NCBI GenBank assembly: GCA_030154105.1
Contig: JASKKP010000002.1
Location: 1-64,000 of the forward strand
Source of the DNA: Bacillota bacterium
GTDB lineage: Bacteria; Bacillota; DTU030; DUMP01
DNA: 64,000 bases
Reading direction: 5' to 3'
Shown: one piece after another, positions 9,354-17,625 of the stretch
How the letters are laid out: each line of letters begins with the position of its first letter
Numbering within the stretch: the stretch's first letter is position 1
Made by a program: the position numbers and the translations under genes
Notes under the pieces: generated by a model
What the model saw: the letters and a program-made list of their open reading frames with translations, nothing else
Database searches by the model: none
What the model was told of the DNA's origin: nothing

Positions 9354-9542
9354 GTGCCAACTTACGAATTCGTCTGCCGAGCGTGCGGCGAAAACTTCAC
9401 CACCATCGTTTCCTACAGCCAAAAGAAAGATGTCCGTTGCCCCAAGTGCGGCGGCCGGGACCTGAAAGAAGTATTCGGCCTCGGCTTGGTCAGCGGAAGC
9501 GGCGGGGGCGGTACCGCCGCACCGAGCTGTTCTTTCGGCTGA
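9354..9542 (+). CDS. FmdB-type zinc ribbon protein
   Basis: MPTYEFVCRACGENFTTIVSYSQKKDVRCPKCGG; RBS ggaggtgacg; GTG start. Confidence 0.9.
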   Translation: MPTYEFVCRACGENFTTIVSYSQKKDVRCPKCGGRDLKEVFGLGLVSGSGGGGTAAPSCSFG

Positions 9543-9579
9543 GGGGGCAGGTAAAGGAACCGGTGGTTCCGGTGTGCTC

Positions 9580-9625
9580 GGGTGCCTTCGCCTGGAGGAA
9601 ACCACCAGGCGACAGGCACCTTTAT
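9580..9625. terminator. Bidirectional terminator hairpin
   Basis: GGTGCCTtcGCCTGG...CCAGGCgacAGGCACCtttat. Confidence 0.7.
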
Positions 9626-9626
9626 A

Positions 9627-10361
9627 TTATTGCCGTAGTCTCCCGATCTCTTCTGGGGTCAATTCGCGATACCCTCCGGGCTTCAGCGCTTCATCCAGCA
9701 CCAAAGGTCCCATGGCAATCCGTTTCAGGTAGGTTACTTCCTTACCTAGGGCCTGAAACATGCGCTTAACTTGATGGTATTTCCCTTCGTAAACGACGAG
9801 TTCAACCTCCGATTCCGGGCCGGAACGAAGGATCTTTAAGCTTGCCGGTAGGGTACGGTAGCCGTCGTCCAGGACTACCCCATGGGCAAATGCTTCCACA
9901 TCCGATTCCGTAACCGTTCCCCTGACTACCGCATAGTACGTTTTTGCTACGTGCCTTCTTGGCGACAGGAGCCCATGGGCCAATTGGCCGTCGTTGGTGA
10001 GGAGGAGCAATCCTTCAGTATCTTTATCCAACCGCCCTACCGGGAAGGGGCGAAAGGCCCGGTATTGCGGTGAAATAAGATCGAGCACTACTTTCGCCGA
10101 CCGGTCTTCGGTGGCCGACAGGACTCCCCGCGGCTTATACATCATCAAGTAGATGTGCTCTCGGTACTCAAGAGGTTTGCCGCTTACCTCAATACGATCA
10201 CGCCCGGGGCGAACATGTAGTCCGGGGTCGCGGACCGGCTCCCCATTGACTTTCACCAGTTCCCCTTTGATTAGCTTCTTAACTTCTTGGCGCGTCCCAA
10301 ATCCCATGTGCGCGAGTACCTTGTCCAAGCGCAGCGGCTTTTTCCCTACCACTTTTTGCAC
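9627..10361 (-). CDS. rRNA pseudouridine synthase, RsuA/RluB family
   Basis: S4 domain, GRLDKDTEGLLLLTNDG catalytic motif. Confidence 0.93.
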   Translation of the reverse strand: MQKVVGKKPLRLDKVLAHMGFGTRQEVKKLIKGELVKVNGEPVRDPGLHVRPGRDRIEVSGKPLEYREHIYLMMYKPRGVLSATEDRSAKVVLDLISPQYRAFRPFPVGRLDKDTEGLLLLTNDGQLAHGLLSPRRHVAKTYYAVVRGTVTESDVEAFAHGVVLDDGYRTLPASLKILRSGPESEVELVVYEGKYHQVKRMFQALGKEVTYLKRIAMGPLVLDEALKPGGYRELTPEEIGRLRQ

Positions 10362-10362
10362 C

Positions 10363-11760
10363 TCACCGCTCTTCTCCTTCTACCCAGCGCCAGCCAGGAG
10401 GGAATTCATTCTTCAGAAAAGATCCTGCCCCTTTGGCCCACCCGAGTGGAAAACCGTCTAGTGATACCAAGTACCAACCTTTGGCCCATGCTTTTCCCTC
10501 ATACTGGATGGTTTCTCCGCGCAGGTAACGTATGGCTTGAGAGCTTTCCTCTGCCCTTCGGGCCGATAGTTCAAACCGTTGTATTGCCGAGCACACGGCC
10601 TCCGGGGGCAGGCCCAAGGCAAAAGCAGGACTGGGCCGAAAGCGCCCTTTTTCCACTGTGCCCAAAAGCCACCCCGAACGAAGGACCTTGAGCCCCCGTA
10701 AAGGAGGCAAGAACGACTTTTCCCAAAGGACGTGGCCATCCCGTTCGACCACGTTTCCTCCGCCCGGCAACCACTCCTGCCAGCGCTCGGCACTACCCCA
10801 GACTTGCTGGGAGAATTGACCCAGCGCCCGCCATGCCGGTTCGGGAAGGCGAATGCCTGCCTCGTTCGTGGACGTATGTCCGCCCTGGGCGAAGGGGCGC
10901 TTTATTTCTCCTTTCTGCCCGGCGGCGCTCCTCATTTTGGCGGCAAACTGCCCTTCTCCTTTCACTTCGTAAGGCCACAGGCGCCGCATGGTGAGGAGTT
11001 CAAAACCGGGGAAAGAGGACAAGAACGAAAAAACCTGCTCTTCATTTTCTTCCTTGGAAAAGGTGCAGGTGGAGTAAACCACCTCTCCACCTCGGCGTAG
11101 GAGTTTGGGAACCTGCGCTAGAATGGCGGCCTGCCACCTGGCGTATTTGGCGACCTCTTCTTCGCTCCAATCTTTTGCCATATCCGGCTTCTTGCGAAAC
11201 ATCCCCTCTCCGGAACACGGAGCGTCGATTAAGATCTTATCAAAGAAGCCCGCAAAAACCTGGGATAACCGCTGGGGAGTTTCATTCAATACCACGGCGT
11301 TGACGACGCCATAGCGCTCGATGTTTTTTAACAATACCCGTGACCGCTGAGGATGAGGGTCGTTGACCACCAGAAGCCCTTCCGCTCCCAGCTGGGCAGC
11401 GAGCTGCAGGGATTTTCCGCCCGGTGCCGCGCACAAGTCGAGCACTCGCTCGCCGGGACAGGCTGCCAAAAGCTCGGCCGGAAACATGGCGCTTGGTTCT
11501 TGAATGTAATAAAGGCCTGCGTAGTAATAGGGAAGTTTCGCCGGCCGAACCTCTTGGTCGTTGTAATAAAAACCATCGCTAGTCCAAGGAATTCGTTCTT
11601 GTACAAAGGGAAGTAGTTTCTGTAAACCGGCCGGAGAAATTTTTAATCTGTTGGCGCGTAGCCCTGCGGTGGCAGGTTCGGTGTAGCTACTTAGAAGGCG
11701 GGGAAAATCACTGCCCAGTTGCCCCTGCATTTTCTGCAAGAATTCAGGAGGTAATCGCAT
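10363..11760 (-). CDS. rRNA (cytosine-C5-)methyltransferase, RsmF/NOL1-NOP2-sun family
   Basis: LDLCAAPGGKSLQLA, DAPCSGEGMFRK, YSTCTFS motifs; start approximate. Confidence 0.92.
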   Translation of the reverse strand: MRLPPEFLQKMQGQLGSDFPRLLSSYTEPATAGLRANRLKISPAGLQKLLPFVQERIPWTSDGFYYNDQEVRPAKLPYYYAGLYYIQEPSAMFPAELLAACPGERVLDLCAAPGGKSLQLAAQLGAEGLLVVNDPHPQRSRVLLKNIERYGVVNAVVLNETPQRLSQVFAGFFDKILIDAPCSGEGMFRKKPDMAKDWSEEEVAKYARWQAAILAQVPKLLRRGGEVVYSTCTFSKEENEEQVFSFLSSFPGFELLTMRRLWPYEVKGEGQFAAKMRSAAGQKGEIKRPFAQGGHTSTNEAGIRLPEPAWRALGQFSQQVWGSAERWQEWLPGGGNVVERDGHVLWEKSFLPPLRGLKVLRSGWLLGTVEKGRFRPSPAFALGLPPEAVCSAIQRFELSARRAEESSQAIRYLRGETIQYEGKAWAKGWYLVSLDGFPLGWAKGAGSFLKNEFPPGWRWVEGEER

Positions 11761-11865
11761 TTGCCTACCCTTCCCGGTCCTACGTCTCTTGTTCCAAAAG
11801 TAGTTTATCACTTTTGGCCTTAAAGCGAAACGGCTCTAGCGCGCCCAGCGTAGAGGCTCTGGCCG

Positions 11866-11893
11866 GGAGGAAGTCGGACGGATGTGCCGAAAT
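11866..11893 (+). promoter_or_regulatory. Sigma-H-like promoter upstream of buk
   Basis: GGAGGAAGT ... GCCGAAAT, AGGA to GAAA offset 21 nt. Confidence 0.5.
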
Positions 11894-11962
11894 AAAACTC
11901 TGAAGAATGGCAGAACGGCCCGGTTACCGGTATAACCCAAACGGACGAAGGGGGAGAGAAGC

Positions 11963-13045
11963 ATGTCGGGAGAACCGCTGATTTTAGCCGTCAACCCGGG
12001 CTCGACCAGTACCAAAATCGCCGTTTTTGCCGGCAAAAGGCCGGTGCTGGAGCGGAAAGTCGAGCACCGGCCGGAAGACCTCAAAGGATTCAAAAAGGCA
12101 ACGGACCAGTATGAGTACCGCCTGCGCTTCGTGCGAGAGGCGTTGGCGGAGGCAGGGATCGATCTGAAGGCGCTCACGGCGGTAGTTGGGCGCGGCGGGC
12201 TGCTCAAACCCTTAGCCGGCGGAACCTACCGCGTCAACGCCAAGATGGTGGACGACCTGATCAACCGCCCCGGGGCCGACCATGCCTCGAACTTGGGCGC
12301 GGTAATCGCCTATTATCTGGCGGAGGAGCTAGGCATCCCCGCTTTCATCGTGGACCCCGTGGTTGTCGACGAGTATGAGGATGTGGCGCGGATCTCCGGC
12401 CACCCGGCCATCGAGCGCCTCAGCCGGTCCCACGCCCTTAATATGAAGGCAGTGGCCAGGAAGGTGGCGGCGGACTTAGGCCGTACTTACCGGGACGTAA
12501 CCCTGGTGGTGGCCCACCTGGGCAGCGGGTTCTCCGTAAGCGTGCACCGGGGCGGCCGCATGATCGACACCACCAACGCCAACGATGAGGGACCGTTTTC
12601 CATTGAACGCGCCGGCGACCTGCCGACGACGCAACTGGTGGCCTTCTGTTACGAAAAGTTCCAACAAGGCCTCGGCGTCAAGGAAGTGCAGGATATTCTC
12701 ACCAAAGAATCAGGCCTTTTTGCCTATCTCGGTACGAAAGACCTGCGGGAAGCCGAGCGGCGCGCGGCCGGTGGCGATGCCCGGGCGGCCCTGATACTGG
12801 ACGCCATGATTTATCAGATAGCCAAAGCCATCGGGGCCATGGCCACGGTGGTGGAAGGAAAGGTCGACCGGGTGGTGCTGACCGGCGGGGTAGCTCATTC
12901 GGAACGGATTACCGACGGCATCCGGCGACGGGTGGAGTTCATAGCGCCTGTGGTGGTAGTTCCGGGCGAAGAAGAACTCCCGGCTCTGGCCCTGGGAGCC
13001 CTACGGGTACTGCGCGGAGAAGAACCGGCGAAGGAGTACGTTTAA
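11963..13045 (+). CDS. buk: Butyrate kinase
   Basis: ILAVNPGSTSTKIAVF N-terminus, acetokinase-family motifs, 360 aa. Confidence 0.95.
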   Translation: MSGEPLILAVNPGSTSTKIAVFAGKRPVLERKVEHRPEDLKGFKKATDQYEYRLRFVREALAEAGIDLKALTAVVGRGGLLKPLAGGTYRVNAKMVDDLINRPGADHASNLGAVIAYYLAEELGIPAFIVDPVVVDEYEDVARISGHPAIERLSRSHALNMKAVARKVAADLGRTYRDVTLVVAHLGSGFSVSVHRGGRMIDTTNANDEGPFSIERAGDLPTTQLVAFCYEKFQQGLGVKEVQDILTKESGLFAYLGTKDLREAERRAAGGDARAALILDAMIYQIAKAIGAMATVVEGKVDRVVLTGGVAHSERITDGIRRRVEFIAPVVVVPGEEELPALALGALRVLRGEEPAKEYV

Positions 13046-13139
13046 CAAGGTGTAGCGCCGGCGATAGGATACCGCCCATTACACGGTATAGTCCCCCCGA
13101 GGATCGGAAAACCTGAGTTCAGGAAAAGGGGGGACCTAC

Positions 13140-14108
13140 ATGGCAGATTGGAATTGGCGGCGAAAAGAGGGCTGGCACCCGGGCTGGTACCTGGTGGCGG
13201 GCGCGCTTTTTGCTTTGGGCCTGGCTGTGGGTATGCACAGCTTTCAGCTTCCGCGCGGATACTACAAGTACGGCCCCGACCCGCTGGCCATTCCCGGAGG
13301 ATGTGACGAACTCAAAGTGGCCGTACAAGAATACATCAGAACTAAGCCGGGAACTTTCGGCATTTATTTTTGGGACCTAAAAACGGGCGCGCATTTCGGC
13401 ATTAACGAAACCGTGGCCCTGCCTGCGGCCAGCTCCATTAAGGTGGTTGTTGCCCTCTACCTGTACAACCTGGTGGCGGAGGGTAAGCTTAGCCTGGACG
13501 AACGTATGGCCTACGATCCCGAACTGGATTATGAAGGCGGTGCGGGGGTAATCCAATTCACTGCTTCCCCGGGCCAGACCTTTACCTTACGGGAGCTGGC
13601 TTCTCTCATGATTCGTGTCAGCGACAACATCGCCTGGCATATGCTGACACGCCGCTTGGGCAAAGAGAACCTGAAGGCTTTTATGCGCAGCCTAGGAGGG
13701 AAGACGGTTTATCCGGACGATAAGAATTTCTCCACGGCCGAAGACCTGAGTACGTACATGCGCGCAGCCCTCGACTTCGCCGAGAGGAATCCCGATGTCG
13801 GAGGGCTTCTTATCGATGACCTCACGCACAGCATTTACAAGGACGGCCTGCCGGCCCTTTTGCCCGAGGACATACGGGTGGCACACAAGGTGGGGGCTTT
13901 GCCTGCGGTGGCCAACGATACCGGGATCGTCTTTCTTCCTAACCGCCCATATATCCTTACGGTGATGACTAAAGACGTCGGCGCCAGCGAAAACCCCGGT
14001 TTTCAGGCCATCGGGGAAATCTCCCGGATTGTGTACGATTATCAAACTCGTAAAGGCCAGGCGGGGGGAAGCGGGCCCTACGGACCGGGGCAGGGAAAGG
14101 GCCTGTGA
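13140..14108 (+). CDS. Class A beta-lactamase-like serine hydrolase (membrane-anchored)
   Basis: SSIK (SxxK), SDN and HKVG motifs; N-terminal hydrophobic segment. Confidence 0.88.
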   Translation: MADWNWRRKEGWHPGWYLVAGALFALGLAVGMHSFQLPRGYYKYGPDPLAIPGGCDELKVAVQEYIRTKPGTFGIYFWDLKTGAHFGINETVALPAASSIKVVVALYLYNLVAEGKLSLDERMAYDPELDYEGGAGVIQFTASPGQTFTLRELASLMIRVSDNIAWHMLTRRLGKENLKAFMRSLGGKTVYPDDKNFSTAEDLSTYMRAALDFAERNPDVGGLLIDDLTHSIYKDGLPALLPEDIRVAHKVGALPAVANDTGIVFLPNRPYILTVMTKDVGASENPGFQAIGEISRIVYDYQTRKGQAGGSGPYGPGQGKGL

Positions 14109-14109
14109 A

Positions 14110-14120
14110 GGGGGGGGGGG
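14110..14120 (+). repeat. Homopolymeric G11 tract
   Basis: Directly read, starting 2 nt after the serine-hydrolase TGA. Confidence 0.9.
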
Positions 14121-14243
14121 TACCGAGTACGCTGGTCGCCGGCGGCAAAAGCACTTTTCCGGGGAAAAGCTGCGGGGCGGCAGGAAAACCCGGCGCTCTA
14201 GCCAATTCATTTCCCAAGAGAATGCGAGGGGAGAGGGGAAAAC

Positions 14244-15386
14244 ATGCGCGTAGTGATAGCGCCGGACTCCTTCAAGGGTAGCTTGAGTGCCTGGGAAGCC
14301 GCTGCCGCCATGGCGGAAGGCGTGCGGCGCCTGTGGCCGGAAGCCGAGACGGTGCTCGTTCCCATGGCCGACGGCGGCGAAGGTACTACCGAAGCCCTGG
14401 TGCGGGCCACAGGAGGTATAATCCGCGAGAAAACGGTGACGGGGCCGCTAGGCGAGCCCGTACGGGCGGCCTTCGGGATCCTGGGCGACGGTGAGACGGC
14501 AGTTATCGAGATGGCGGCGGCGGCCGGCCTCTACCTCGTCCCGGAAGAGAGGCGGGATCCCCGCGTTACCACAACTTACGGCGTGGGCGAGCTCATCCTC
14601 GCCGCCCTAGATGCCGGCTGCAGACGAGTGGTGGTGGGCATCGGAGGCAGCGCCACCAACGACGGAGGCGTGGGCATGGCCCAAGCCTTAGGCGCCCGCT
14701 TTACCGATGCCGCGGGCAGGGAAATCGGGCGGGGCGGAGGCAGCCTCAAGGCCCTGGAACATATCGACCTTAGCGGGCTGGACCGGCGCCTTGCGGCCGT
14801 GGAGATTCGGGTGGCCTGCGACGTAGATAATCCGCTCTGCGGCCCGCGAGGGGCGGCGGCCGTTTACGGGCCGCAGAAGGGTGCCACGCCGGAAATGGTG
14901 GCCGAGCTGGACGCCAACCTCGCCCACCTAGCGGAAGTAATAAAAAAAGACCTCGGCCTTAGCGTGGCCGAAATCCCCGGGGCCGGTGCCGCCGGCGGCC
15001 TCGGTGCGGGGCTCATTGCTTTTCTCGGCGCCAGCCTCATGCCGGGCGTGGAGATGGTGATTGAGGCCGTGAACTTGGCTGAGCGCGTAAAGGGGGCCGA
15101 TCTGGTGCTCACGGGCGAGGGGAAGATTGATGCCCAGACGGCCTTCGGGAAAACGCCGGCCGGCGTGGCGCGCGTAGCCAAGGCCGCCGGCGTTCCGGTG
15201 GTCGCCGTCGCCGGTGGGATTGGGGACGATGTGGACCCCGTTTACGGTTGCGGCATCGATGCCCTGTATCCGCTTACACCCTACCCGCTTTCCCTAAGCG
15301 AGGCCATGCGCCGGGGCCGCGAACTTCTTGCTCTGGCCACCGAGCGCGCCCTGCGGCTGGTGGCGGTGGGGAGGAGAATGCGGTAA
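14244..15386 (+). CDS. Glycerate kinase (GarK/GlxK family)
   Basis: MRVVIAPDSFKGSLSAWEAAAAMAEG, GIGGSATNDGGVGMAQALG. Confidence 0.95.
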   Translation: MRVVIAPDSFKGSLSAWEAAAAMAEGVRRLWPEAETVLVPMADGGEGTTEALVRATGGIIREKTVTGPLGEPVRAAFGILGDGETAVIEMAAAAGLYLVPEERRDPRVTTTYGVGELILAALDAGCRRVVVGIGGSATNDGGVGMAQALGARFTDAAGREIGRGGGSLKALEHIDLSGLDRRLAAVEIRVACDVDNPLCGPRGAAAVYGPQKGATPEMVAELDANLAHLAEVIKKDLGLSVAEIPGAGAAGGLGAGLIAFLGASLMPGVEMVIEAVNLAERVKGADLVLTGEGKIDAQTAFGKTPAGVARVAKAAGVPVVAVAGGIGDDVDPVYGCGIDALYPLTPYPLSLSEAMRRGRELLALATERALRLVAVGRRMR

Positions 15387-15413
15387 GCATCGACCCCATG
15401 CGGAGGACTCCGC

Positions 15414-15686
15414 CTAGTAATGGTTGATTACTCCGTATCCCCCCGGCGGGTAGTGCCAGATAATGTTTCCCTGAGCACAGGCAAAAGGGCAGGCTAAGCA
15501 CTCAATGCAGCGCCGGTAGTCGGCCGCAAGTTCGCCGGCGCGCCAAGCAAATACGCCGCTCGGACAAATGGTAACACAGGAGTGCTGCTGGCAGCGGCCG
15601 CAGGCGGCCGGATCTTTAAGGGCGATGTGGGAGGCGGGGGCTACCTTGAGGGTAACAAACTGGAGGGGATCGTACTCCGGAGGCAG
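15414..15686 (-). CDS. fixX: FixX-like ferredoxin, no canonical start codon (CTG or readthrough from fixC)
   Basis: Manual translation LPPEYDPLQFVTLKVAPASHIALKDPAACGRCQQHSCVTICPSGVFAW...CIECLACPFACAQGNIIWHYPPGGYGVINHY*; begins right after the fixC TAA in the same frame; absent from the ORF track. Confidence 0.8.
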   Translation of the reverse strand: MPPEYDPLQFVTLKVAPASHIALKDPAACGRCQQHSCVTICPSGVFAWRAGELAADYRRCIECLACPFACAQGNIIWHYPPGGYGVINHY

Positions 15687-17003
15687 TTAAAACACCCCCC
15701 AGTTGTTAAGTCCGGCCCAAAGGTCGCGCAATGTCTTGGCCGGTGACTGCATGGATTTTAGCTTAGCGGCAATCCGCTGCATCTTCTCCTGGTGCGTGTC
15801 CAGGTCCACGCGGAAAAACTCAAGCATGGCGTTGTTGAGGGCTTTGGTAAGGAGCAGGTCGGCATCGCTGTGCGTCTGGTAATAGGTGTGCGTATGACGG
15901 TTGGCTTTGATGTCGGCCAGGAAAAAGCTGTCTTGGATTCGGCGCTCGTACGCGGAGAGGGAAGCCGCGCTAAAATCGCGCTTGGCGTGCGCCTGTACCA
16001 CGGTTTCCCCGGCGTACTGGCCCGTAAGCAGGGCGAGGTCTGAACCGCGCCGCCCGCTGACCATAACGGCGGCGTCTCCGGCGACCAGGATTCCGGGGCC
16101 AACAAGCTGCGGAATGGCGTCAAAGCCCCCTTTCGGGATGATATGGGCCTGATACTCCAAGAATTCCGCTCCACCAATTAGCCGCTGGATGAGCGGGTGG
16201 GCCTTAAAACGAGCCAGAAGGGCGGGAAGGCTGTAGCCGGCCGCTTGGAGCTGGTTCATGTAGCCGCCCACCACGATGGAAACGGACTCGCGATTAGTCC
16301 AGATGCCGCCTTTGCCGATGATCCCCCCGGCGGGGAAGCCGACAAAGCCGAGGTTGGCTCCTTCCCCGGGGCCCAGTTGGAAGCGCTCTTCGATCTTGGC
16401 GGCGGGTAGGGCCAGTACTTCCCGGGCATAAAGGACCAGTTGGCTAGGACGAATGCTGCGGCGCAATCCGGCCTTCTGGGCGAGGAAAGCGGCGGCGCCT
16501 TCCGCCAGGACCACCGCGCTGCCTTCGATTACCTGCCCGTCCTCGAGCACCACCCCGGCCGCGCGCCGGCCGGCCAGCCCGTCCTTTTTCCAGTAAATGT
16601 CCCGAACCAAAGTAGAGGTATAGAGCTTTGCCCCGGCTTGGACGGCTAAATTGGCGAACCAGCGGTCGAAGGCGGGGCGGAGGGCGGTAAATTTATTGTA
16701 GGGCGGCCGGGAAAACTCAAGGGCGGTAAAGCCGAATTTCACTGCCGAAGCATCGTCCAGGAACCAGAGTTCCTCGGCGACCACCGGCCGTTCCAGTGGC
16801 GCCTGTTCCCAGAAAGCCGGTACCAGTTCGGCCGTAGGAAGGCGGTAGACGGTACCGCCGAACATGTTTTTGCTCCCGGGGCTTTCACCCCGTTCTAGGA
16901 GACATACCTTAAGGTTGTTCTTGGCCATGACGAGCGCTGCGGCACTGCCGGCGGGTCCGGCCCCCACCACCACTGCGTCATAAGTCTCTCCCACGCAAGT
17001 CAC
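15687..17003 (-). CDS. fixC: FixC-type FAD-dependent oxidoreductase (ETF:quinone oxidoreductase family)
   Basis: YDAVVVGAGPAGSAAALVMAKNNLKVCLLERGESPGSKNMFGG. Confidence 0.92.
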   Translation of the reverse strand: MTCVGETYDAVVVGAGPAGSAAALVMAKNNLKVCLLERGESPGSKNMFGGTVYRLPTAELVPAFWEQAPLERPVVAEELWFLDDASAVKFGFTALEFSRPPYNKFTALRPAFDRWFANLAVQAGAKLYTSTLVRDIYWKKDGLAGRRAAGVVLEDGQVIEGSAVVLAEGAAAFLAQKAGLRRSIRPSQLVLYAREVLALPAAKIEERFQLGPGEGANLGFVGFPAGGIIGKGGIWTNRESVSIVVGGYMNQLQAAGYSLPALLARFKAHPLIQRLIGGAEFLEYQAHIIPKGGFDAIPQLVGPGILVAGDAAVMVSGRRGSDLALLTGQYAGETVVQAHAKRDFSAASLSAYERRIQDSFFLADIKANRHTHTYYQTHSDADLLLTKALNNAMLEFFRVDLDTHQEKMQRIAAKLKSMQSPAKTLRDLWAGLNNWGVF

Positions 17004-17064
17004 CCCGTGTTTAGTGTGACGGGGAGAGGAATATTCTATGCGAGCTGAAGTGCTAGGAACAAGA

Positions 17065-17592
17065 TTACTGACGGCCTTCGAACCCGCGCCGGTCGAGGCC
17101 GACCCGCCTCAGGGCTGCCGCGAGGGGCAGGGAGATTATGAGACTACCACCTGCTTGGAAGGTATTGCCTGGAAGTTCTACGAGTGCGGCCGGGAGCCCG
17201 TAAAGGAGCACTTCGGCCGCGAAGTACCCCGTGGCCATGAGCAGCCCGCCCAGCACCAGGCCCAGCACGGCCGGTCCCAGGCGCCCGGCAGCGCTAAACG
17301 GCCGGTGCCCTACGTAGCCGGCCACATACCCTTCCAGTCCCTTGATGAAAAAGGTAAAGGGAGCCCAGTGGGGGTACCCGCTTAGGATGTCGGCCAGGGA
17401 AGAACCTAAGCTTCCTGCCCAGAAGGCGCTCCGTCCACCCCAGAGGAGGGCGGCGGCAAAAATAAAAGTATCCCCGAGATTGATAAACCCTTGAGTGGCC
17501 GGCACGGGCACCTTAAAGGCCATGGTAGCCAAGGTTACCAGGGCCGTAAACAGCGCGGTAAGGGCGAAGGAGCGAAAGACGGGTTCATTCAT
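17065..17592 (-). CDS. ECF transporter S component
   Basis: 175 aa; MKVPVPATQGFINLGDTFIFAAALLWGG...LADILSGYPHWAPFTFFIKGLEG. Confidence 0.8.
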   Translation of the reverse strand: MNEPVFRSFALTALFTALVTLATMAFKVPVPATQGFINLGDTFIFAAALLWGGRSAFWAGSLGSSLADILSGYPHWAPFTFFIKGLEGYVAGYVGHRPFSAAGRLGPAVLGLVLGGLLMATGYFAAEVLLYGLPAALVELPGNTFQAGGSLIISLPLAAALRRVGLDRRGFEGRQ

Positions 17593-17625
17593 TAGGAACC
17601 ACCTCTTCTTGTACTCGAGCCTGTC

